Of a stretch of DNA of 64,000 nt, positions 56,670-64,000 are shown piece by piece. The translations under genes were made by a program, and so were the position numbers. Origin of the DNA: Charina bottae (taxonomy: Eukaryota; Chordata; Lepidosauria; Squamata; Charinaidae); assembly GCA_023362775.1 (NCBI GenBank), contig JALMGJ010000061.1:2304001-2368000 (forward strand), read 5' to 3'. Position 1 is the stretch's first letter, and every line of letters begins with the position of its first letter. The notes under the pieces are model-generated. The model searched no databases. It had not been told where the DNA came from and worked only from the letters and a program-made list of their open reading frames with translations.

Positions 56670-59600
56670 CTGCCAGGAGGAAGAGAAACGGTTTATATCA
56701 AGAAAAGAAAATATCCCCACACATTTCGCTGCCTTTCCAGCCCAACCTATCCCATCACCCAAAACACACTCTCCACAAATCAGACAGGAAAATAATCAGT
56801 CTGCTTGCCCGCGAGAGCTTCCAACCAATTAAGCAGCAAAACAGGAGCAACAGGAACGGAGCAGTTTTAAATAAAGCCCCTCAAGTCCTTATTAATAATC
56901 TAGCTATGTTCAAAACATGCTTAATCAGGTCAGTTTAAGCTCCTAGCAGCTGCGATCACACATGTTAAGCTCGAGTTTAGTTGGGGATAATTTTGGTAAC
57001 TTGGGGTGGCTTGTATAAACCCAGCCTGTTTTCAATGGTTTGGGAAAACCCAGAACATGTATCTGTTGGGTAAACTCAAATCTCTGGCTCATACAGTGGC
57101 TTTTCTTTTGATGTCCCTCAAGGATTTAATTGCCCAGGTCAAAATCCTCCTCTCTGGGATGTTGGCATTCTAATGTTTAGAGGGAGTCTCTTTGTCTGCA
57201 GAAGAGCTCAGTCTCTGATATCTCAGAGAGTCCCATGCAGCGCAGCTAAGAACAAATTCTGCTCGAGACTCAGGAAACCTGAACAGTATTGAGAGAGGAG
57301 CAGCCGAGGCGTGCCCCCTCTTCTTTCCATAATAGCCCTATTTTAAACATATACTGCTTCTGGTGCAATTCCAGCAATCATCTACAGATAAAAGAATTTC
57401 ATTAAATAGGACAACGGGGAAGAACGTGGAGAGCATTTGACATGGTGCCTGGGGATCCATACAGTTGCCCTGCAGTGGCCGATACTGCTGCATTTCCTTA
57501 AGGAAGGACACCCCGTCCTGCTCACCGTGTGTTCGCTCTCTGCATCCAAGGCACTCGTGGCTTCGTCTAAGATCAGGATTGGTGGGTTTCTGATTAAGGC
57601 CCTCGCAATAGCTACTCTCTGCTTCTGGCCGCCGGACAGTTGGGTTCCCTTCTCTCCAGCTTCTGTTGGAGCAAGGAAAGAAGGAAAACCAGAATGGTCA
57701 ACTCTGTAGGACTTACTCATAAGCCATCCTTTCACCCAACTTCCACCTGACTTCAACGGAAAAATGATCTTAAGGTGGTGGTAAAGGCACTGGTTTCGGG
57801 GCCGATTAATTTTCTGTGAGAAGGGCGTGCTGTCAGATCCTAGTTTTAGTACCTGTGTGATAGCCATCTTGCAATTCCATAATAAAGGTGTGGGCATTGG
57901 CGTTTTGGGCAGCTTGAACAACTAATTCATACGGGACCGAGGCCAAACCGTAAGAGATGTTTTTCGCAATAGATCGGGCAAACAGTACCGGCTCTTGGCT
58001 CACCAGAGAGATCTAGAGAGAAAATGGGGTGCAGGGGGGAGGAAGAGGAAGAGGAAGAGAAGACCTGGTTAAGGACTCGGCTGATTATCATCGCTCACAA
58101 AGACTTCTATGGTCGAAGAGAGAGAATTGCGGGAATTACGTGATCCAATGTTCCTCAGTGAATAACGCAGCCACTTATAACCACCCTTATAACTCTTCTG
58201 CAGGATGGGCAGCAATGTTCTCTTGTGTCTATTACCCTCGCCTTTCCCACCATCTGCTGCTGCAGTGTGGCTGGCTGGCTGCTCAACTGTTACTCCAGAA
58301 AGTGTTACTCCAGAAGGAGTTCTCTCAGGTTTTTTTGGATCCAAGATGAGTCCTTCAAACTTTACACATTTTGCCGATGAAACAAGGTGACACAATTGGT
58401 TTTACCTGGCTAATGGAACCTGGTAGCTGTGAGCTGCAGGGGGAAATGAGTCCTCCAGGGTGCGAGGAGCCTAATTTGTCATTTGAGATTTCCTCAAAAG
58501 GACTTGCAAACATATCTCCACAACTCTAAGGGCTTCTTTTTTCTTGGAAACTAATATTGTCATGCCCAGCCATACCCTAGGTACACAACTCTTGGCGATC
58601 CGTACCACTGAGTGAAGGTACTTGTGCTGATACAGGTCAATAGGCTGCCCATCCAGAAGAACCTGCCCCTGTTGAAGAGGGTAGAAATTCTCCATGATGT
58701 TGACACAAGAGCTCTTCCCGCTGCCTGAGGGACCCACCAGAGCAGTCACCTTCCCAGGATGGAGAGTGAAGGAGACATCCTACAAAACAAACAGATCATT
58801 GTGTCTCATCCATTACTTGCCATGTTTTTATATTACCTGTCAAATGCAGGTGTGCGCCAAGAGCTTACATCTGGAGAAGCCACTTGAAAGGGTATTCCTT
58901 TGCCCCACCAAAACTCAAGAGAACCAATATGGAGAAACCGTAGTTTTAGAATCAGAGCAGAAAGTTGAGCGCTTATTCTTTTCATTATCCTTCCTTAGGT
59001 CTGGAATTTTATGTACTTGAAAAAGCAGGAATTGTGGAATAACGAAGATCTCTGCTCCCCATCTAAAGCAGTAGACCTGTTTTTCATACTGCAACTAAGC
59101 TATGGTTTAAGCTTAGTTTATTAAATACAGGTAGTCCTTGACTTGCGACCATTCGTTTAGCATCCGTTTGAAGTTACGATGGCGATGAAAAAAGTGACTT
59201 ATGAATAGTCCTCGCATTTATGACTGTTGCAGCTTCCCTGCAGTCATGTGATCAAAATTCAGGCCCTTGGCAATCGGCATGTATTTACGATGGTTGCGGC
59301 ACCCCGGGGTCATGTGATTGCCATTTGCAACCTTCTCAGCCGGCTTCCGACAAACAAAGTCAATGGGGGAAGCTGGATTTGCTTAATGACCACATGATTC
59401 ACTTAACAACCGTGATGATTTGCTTAATGACTGTGGTGAAAAAGGTAATAAAATCAGATGTGACTCGCTTAATGACCGCTGTGCTTAGCGACAGAAGTTC
59501 CAGTCCCAATTGTGGTTGTAAGTTGAGGACTACCTGCAGAGCACAGCGCCAGAGGACACATCACACACTAAGCCCCAAGAAACATGTAGACTTAGCACAT

Positions 59601-62600
59601 TGTGTGAATGCAGCCAAAACCTACTCAAACCATACCCAATGATAGAAAGAAAGGAGCATCTATATCCTTGCGTGTGATCTTCATGAGGGCCAAACTGGTG
59701 GTAGGAACTGTAGCTTCCGCATACATTAATGTACAAAGCATTTTGTTACCTTATCTTCCTACTGCTAAAATCCTCAAGGCAGGGCCAGAATGAGAAACCT
59801 CGATTAGCCCATTCAGACCACAACCAAGCACATCAAAAATATACAGATATGAGACACTTACCTGTAAGACCTGGGATGAAGGCCGGGTGCGGTAAGCAAA
59901 AGTGACATTCTTAAACTCCACTTTTCCTTCCAGTTGGCTGGGCGCCAGCGTCCCATCCTTCATCATAGTCGGTTGACGGTCTATGAACTCAAACACCTTT
60001 TCGGCAGCTCCCACACCCTGCATGAGGCCGCTGTAAACTGAACCAATCGACTAAAAGAGAAAAAGAAGAAAACAACTAGAAGGTGTTATAATCTGAAGAA
60101 AAATCTCACTGTACAATAGGGATTATAAGCTTAAGAGCCAATTGTTCTGAGTTTGAAAAGAAATACTCCAAGGAAATTCAGCTTTGGATGAGGGAGGGAT
60201 TATAAGATAGATCTTATTTCTGCCTTAAAGAACGATAAATCGTAGGTTGCAGAGAGATATGCAGCCAAGGATCTGCAACAGTTCTAGCCCACGAAAAAGG
60301 GAAGGCCACAATTAAAATGCCACCAGACACCTCTCCTTTTAGTAGAAAAATGCCTAGTGTATTTATGAAGGATCTTAGGGACGGACTTAGTTGAAAAATT
60401 CTAGAAAAGACACTTCAAGACAACTTCAAACCTGGACATTCTTCATATTTACAGAAACCCAGCTCAGATGTATGAGAAAACAGCGAAAGGAGCTCAGCTG
60501 AGATCAGATACGGTGGTTTCTTTCAGACTGGAACACAGACGTGATCCGAAAAGTGTCGCTTACCTCCATGCAGTCTCCCAAGACAAATTCATAAATGATG
60601 AAGGATATCAAGTTTCCACTAGTCATTTGCTCAGTGATCACCAGGTGGCCTCCGTAGTACAGGATGCTAACTTGAACGATGAGAAGGGTGAGCTGGAATC
60701 AAGGACCAAGATGCAGTTATTTAAAACAGAGCTTCCTTCTGCCCACCACCTTTTTCAAATAAAGCAAAATGCTGGCGATTCAGCCTGATAACTTCTCTAT
60801 ACATTGCCAACACTCTACTATTAAGACACAGCTCTGCTTCTTAAGGCCTTGAAAAAAGCTTTTCAAGATTTCAAATACGAATTTACTTCGGGCATCCTTC
60901 CTTTTCCTCTCCCAAGACCCGCTCTTTGCTAACGCCCGATTGATTTTCATCCAAAGCCTAACTGAAGCACGTGCTGGAAGAGCTTTGCATCACCACGATA
61001 TTAATACAGGACCAGGTGAAGGGATATTTTCCAGCAAAACTATGTCTGCTTATGCAGCAACCACACCAAAGAATCTCACTACATCTTCAAAGCTAAGAAA
61101 TTTATTGTGGCCAAAGCTTTCTTACGTTAGAGGACCGTCTTTACCCTTCCGCAGCATGGTGCTCCTCCAGCCAACCATTAGCCAGGGAATTGGAGAGTTG
61201 AACTTCAACGTAACTCATGAGGGCACCAGGTTGGGGAAGGCTGGTCTACTCCATCAGATGCGCAAAGCAGTTTCCTAGGTTAGCAAGGATATGTAAGACT
61301 TTGGCGGGTGACACGAACTCTGATCTGAAGATATACTCGCCTTAATAAATTTGCTGCTATTTACACTCGGCCTAGAGACAACCATCTGGCTCTTTTGACA
61401 CAGGCCTGGGAATCACTCCCCCTCCCTATCGGTGTGCCCAAAGCAGAGAAGGGACAGAAAAGATAAAAAGCAAAGGAACGCATGCCCTCCATCTCTGTTT
61501 TCAGGTAACGCGGAATAGAGCTCTCTGTTATTTCTGTTGGAAAGAAAGGCAGAGTAAGAGAGGAGGAGGACGCGTTTCAACCTACTCCATTTGACCACAC
61601 GTAGTACGTGTAAGCCATAGCCTCCTTTTTGTTGAGCTGGTAGACTTGCTGCAACTTGTCCCAATAGACATCTCCCTCTGCCTCCTCGTTGGCAAAGCTT
61701 CGGACCGTCCTCATAGCTGAGATGGTTTCTTCTGCAGTGTTGTTCGCCTTGGCCAAAGCATTCTGGACTTCTTTGGAGAGCTTCTAAATGGTAAACGGAG
61801 AGAAGGAGAAGAGTCACCCCCAAAACGGAATGGTCCTACTTCAACAGTCCTCCAAGCTGCCCTCAAATTTGGGAGCTCACAAGGAATTCGTGTCTCTAAA
61901 TACAAACACATCTATGTGCAATCAGTATATAGGTGCAAGAAATCTCTACATCAGCTTAAAAATATTTGAACCATATTCAGGTGCTTTGACCATTCAGATA
62001 TGTCAGTTGGCCTGACCATAATGTGCAACACAGCTATTAGAAGCCTCACCTCAACACCACAAATTGGGAGTGTTGATTACAGGTAGTCCTCGACTTACGA
62101 CCAAAACTGTGACTGGAATTTCCATCGCTAAGCAAGGTGGTTGTTAAGTAAGTCATGCCCGATTTTACAACTTTTTTGCCACAGCTGTTAAGTGAATCAC
62201 CACGGCTGTTAAGTGAATCACGTGGTTGTTAAGCGAATCCAGCTTCCCCCATTGACTTTGCTTGTCGGAAGCTGGCTGGGAAGGTCACAGATGGCAGTCA
62301 CATGACCCTGGGATGCTGCAGCTGTCATAAATACATGCTGGTTGCCAAGCGCCTGAATTTTGATCACGTGACCACAGGGATGCCGTGACAGTCATAAGTG
62401 CGAGGACTGGTTGTAAGTCCCTTTGTTCAGCCCTGTCGTAACTTCGAACGGTCGCTAAATGAATGGTCGTAAGTCGAGGACTACCTGTAAAGGAATATCA
62501 GATCATTCTAAGAGCCCCTAGAAACCGACCTTATAGTATTTCCCATAAAGGTCTGACATCAGCATGATTATAGGGAAGCCCATGAAGGTGACCAAGGAGA

Positions 62601-64000
62601 GCTGCCACGAGAGGCTAAACATGAAAACAATGACCCCTGTGGCTTTGACCAGGTTGCGCAGAAAGATGTTGATGTTTTGGGAGACCAGATCGCTCACAAT
62701 CGTTGTGTCTGATGTTAGTCGGGAAATAATGTCGCCTGCAAGAGAGGAAGGAGGACAAGAACAGAAAGGCAAAGTATCAGCAGAAAAGAAAACGTAACAG
62801 GAGAGTAAAATCCCTAGAAAGCGGGATGGAGTATTTTAGCGGCCACAGGAAGAAGTATTAAGACTCTGATTTTCCAGCAAGTCCAAATATTCTCAAGCTT
62901 CGGAAACTTTATGCAAAAAAGTTTTTAAGTAACTTCAAAGGGCGGAGAAGTAGGAGAATCCCGACGCAGACAATCCTAAGGAAATAGAATTTTTAAAACT
63001 CTATTTACATCCTTGAGAACAAGGCAATGTAATGTCACACACGCACCCACACATCAATCAACAAAAAATTCCAATAGGACAAAATAATAAGGAATAGCTA
63101 ATGTAAGTGGCATCTGGATGGGCTTGACAACAACATGGAAAGCAGTTTGTGTTAATTCCCCCCCCCCCCCATGCTTGGTTTTCCCCCTTCTTCCTTTGTA
63201 GCAATCTTGGCTATTCCTTCAAATGAAATAATTTTGCACTTAGTAATGAGATCCGGCTGATTCTTATCAAGCTTTAGGGCTGTGGAAAGGGCCGTTATCT
63301 GCATCTGCAAAACCAAAGTTTGATGCAGATTAGAACAGCTGTTGTATGAAGGGCTGCATGTAGAGTTTAATTTCAGCAAGCCTTTTCTGTCTTATGCAAT
63401 AATGGAAAACAGGAACCGAAGAACTTGTGGTGATCTCTGATCAGATGAAAGCTGGTCGCTGCGACCCTCCACAGCCGGATGCTAAATGCGCCCTTCACTT
63501 AAAAACTCCAGGTCAAGACCCAAAGAGTGGTGGAATGCCTGATGGCAAATTCCAAGGCCTGTGGGGAAGCTGTCATTCCAAGCCAAAACTCCCACAAGGC
63601 CATACCAAACCTTTGTGGATCTCTTGAGCATTTCCTCAGAGGCCCCCATGGTCCGATTTAAGCAACTAGAGCACCGCTTACAGACAGGGAGAAGTTTCGA
63701 GGATCTAGACTAGCGGTGTTCAATCTGCCATCCTGCAGATGCTGCCGAACTCCAATTCTCAACAGCCTCAGCCAGCATGACCAGTCATACCACAGCTGAG
63801 CAACCTTTGCAAAGTGACGGGTTCCCCACTCCAGACGTCACCAAAAAGGTAGGGAAACTCACCGGTGAGATTTTCGTCAAAGAAGCTCATTTCCTGCGCA
63901 ACCAGCGACCGGAACAGCCTGTTGCGGAGCCGGATGTTCAATCTGGCAAACACAAGGGTGAAGACCCCGCCCCGGATACCTGCGGCAAATGAGCTGATTG
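56376..64000 (-). CDS. ABCB9: ABC transporter B9 (TAPL), last nine coding exons, 5' partial
   Basis: ABCB9 (TAP-like) is a homodimeric half-transporter of lysosomes that pumps cytosolic peptides into the lumen using ATP. Exons on the minus strand: >64000-63863, 62735-62530, 61783-61586, 60692-60564, 60050-59862, 58779-58606, 58012-57853, 57662-57526, 56669-56376. They give 1625 nt in one frame, 540 full residues plus TGA. The human protein is about 766 residues, so the N-terminal TMD0 and first core helices lie beyond the window. Walker [11 protein letters not shown]-loop [11 protein letters not shown], signature LSGGQKQR, Walker [13 protein letters not shown] and H-loop IAHRLSTV are all present, so the ATPase looks functional. 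The C-terminal tail after LVQRQILG differs from human. Confidence 0.96.
57526..57662 (-). CDS. ABCB9: ABCB9 exon: ABC signature and Walker B
   Basis: Encodes [20 protein letters not shown] and [20 protein letters not shown], then SEHT. The catalytic glutamate follows the Walker B aspartate (LDEATSALD). The split first codon joins the previous exon to give HTEAGEKG. Confidence 0.96.
57853..58012 (-). CDS. ABCB9: ABCB9 exon: Q-loop and helical subdomain
   Basis: Encodes [40 protein letters not shown] and [13 protein letters not shown]. The Q-loop glutamine is in VSQEP. Confidence 0.96.
58606..58779 (-). CDS. ABCB9: ABCB9 exon: Walker A
   Basis: 58 codons, [40 protein letters not shown] and [18 protein letters not shown]. 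The Walker A lysine is in SGSGKSS. Confidence 0.97.
59128..59536. mobile_element. Tc1/mariner-type MITE in an ABCB9 intron
   Basis: It has ends CAGGTAGTCCTTGACTTGCG and GTTGTAAGTTGAGGACTACC. TA precedes the left end, but CA follows the right end (degraded). It has the same internal blocks as 16820, 27551 and 62080. Confidence 0.82.
59862..60050 (-). CDS. ABCB9: ABCB9 exon: TMD-NBD linker and start of the ATPase domain
   Basis: 63 codons: [63 protein letters not shown]. The A-loop aromatic (FAYRTRP) that stacks on adenine is present. Confidence 0.96.
60564..60692 (-). CDS. ABCB9: ABCB9 exon: last transmembrane helix region
   Basis: 43 codons including [20 protein letters not shown] and [20 protein letters not shown], a hydrophobic transmembrane stretch and its flank. 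Confidence 0.95.
61160..61262. repeat. Fragment of an old hAT-like repeat
   Basis: GAGGGCACCAGGTTGGGGAA next to CCAGCCAACCATTAGCC resembles a dispersed amniote DNA-transposon fragment that also appears in degraded form at 63711-63785. The boundaries and family are uncertain. Confidence 0.4.
61586..61783 (-). CDS. ABCB9: ABCB9 exon: core TMD intracellular helices
   Basis: 66 codons with [40 protein letters not shown] and [16 protein letters not shown]. The EETISAMxTVRSFA block is typical of TAP-family coupling regions. Confidence 0.96.
62080..62487. mobile_element. Tc1/mariner-type MITE with intact TA duplication
   Basis: This is the best-preserved copy: CAGGTAGTCCTCGACTTACG at the left and GTAAGTCGAGGACTACCTG at the right, with TA directly outside both ends. 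408 bp, in the ABCB9 intron between exons 62735-62530 and 61783-61586. Confidence 0.9.
62530..62735 (-). CDS. ABCB9: ABCB9 exon: core TMD with two membrane helices
   Basis: 68 full codons: [68 protein letters not shown]. Two hydrophobic segments are seen. The donor is GTCGGT, weaker than the other sites of this gene. Confidence 0.95.
63711..63785. repeat. Fragment of an old hAT-like repeat
   Basis: GCGGTGTTCAATCTGCCATC and TCAACAGCCTCAGCCAGCAT match the order of the fragment at 61160 on the opposite strand. Diverged, with no target duplication visible. Confidence 0.4.
63863..64000 (-). CDS. ABCB9: ABCB9 exon, cut by the window edge
   Basis: It encodes [40 protein letters not shown] and ENLTG. 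The split glycine codon joins exon 62735-62530. The exon's 5' end lies beyond base 64000. Confidence 0.94.

Overview
The window is vertebrate nuclear DNA, most likely from a squamate reptile (snake or lizard). The genes are split into many short exons with GT-AG introns. The repeats are squamate-like: palindromic hAT elements, tRNA-derived SINEs, a BovB-like LINE fragment, and retroelement tails ending in AAAT repeats. I cannot name the species.

Three protein-coding genes were rebuilt exon by exon, and each stays in frame across every junction. (1) HIP1R, plus strand: 31 coding exons from 6256 to 27536. Only the first coding exon, upstream of the window, is missing. The exons give 1031 codons plus a stop and cover the ANTH lipid-binding domain, the central coiled coil, the THATCH (I/LWEQ) actin-binding domain and a basic/proline tail. 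(2) VPS37B, minus strand: four exons from 48511 down to 34787, 276 residues, complete. It is an ESCRT-I subunit, with a CpG-rich promoter at about 48512-48900. (3) ABCB9 (TAPL), minus strand: the last nine coding exons, from the window edge at 64000 down to 56376, encoding the C-terminal 540 residues (most of the core transmembrane domain and the whole ATPase domain). The order and orientation HIP1R(+), VPS37B(-), ABCB9(-) match human 12q24.31, which independently supports HIP1R over its paralogue HIP1.

Layout: 1-6255 is HIP1R intron 1 or upstream DNA with MITEs and a CpG-dense patch. 6256-27536 is the HIP1R coding span. 27537-about 29085 is its 3' UTR, with a MITE starting 14 bp after the stop. 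About 29119-29440 is a BovB-like LINE fragment. About 29860-34786 is a repeat-poor block that may be a long VPS37B 3' UTR. 34787-48511 is VPS37B, with a 10.7-kb first intron. 48512 to about 56000 is intergenic, AT-rich and contains microsatellites. 56376-64000 is ABCB9.

The three proteins act in membrane traffic (clathrin/actin coupling, ESCRT-I sorting, lysosomal peptide transport), but the sequence does not show that they are co-regulated. I found no undescribed biological system. The most distinctive content is the transposable-element record: several insertions with exact target-site duplications, a SINE amplified in tandem inside an intron, and a MITE forming much of the HIP1R 3' UTR.
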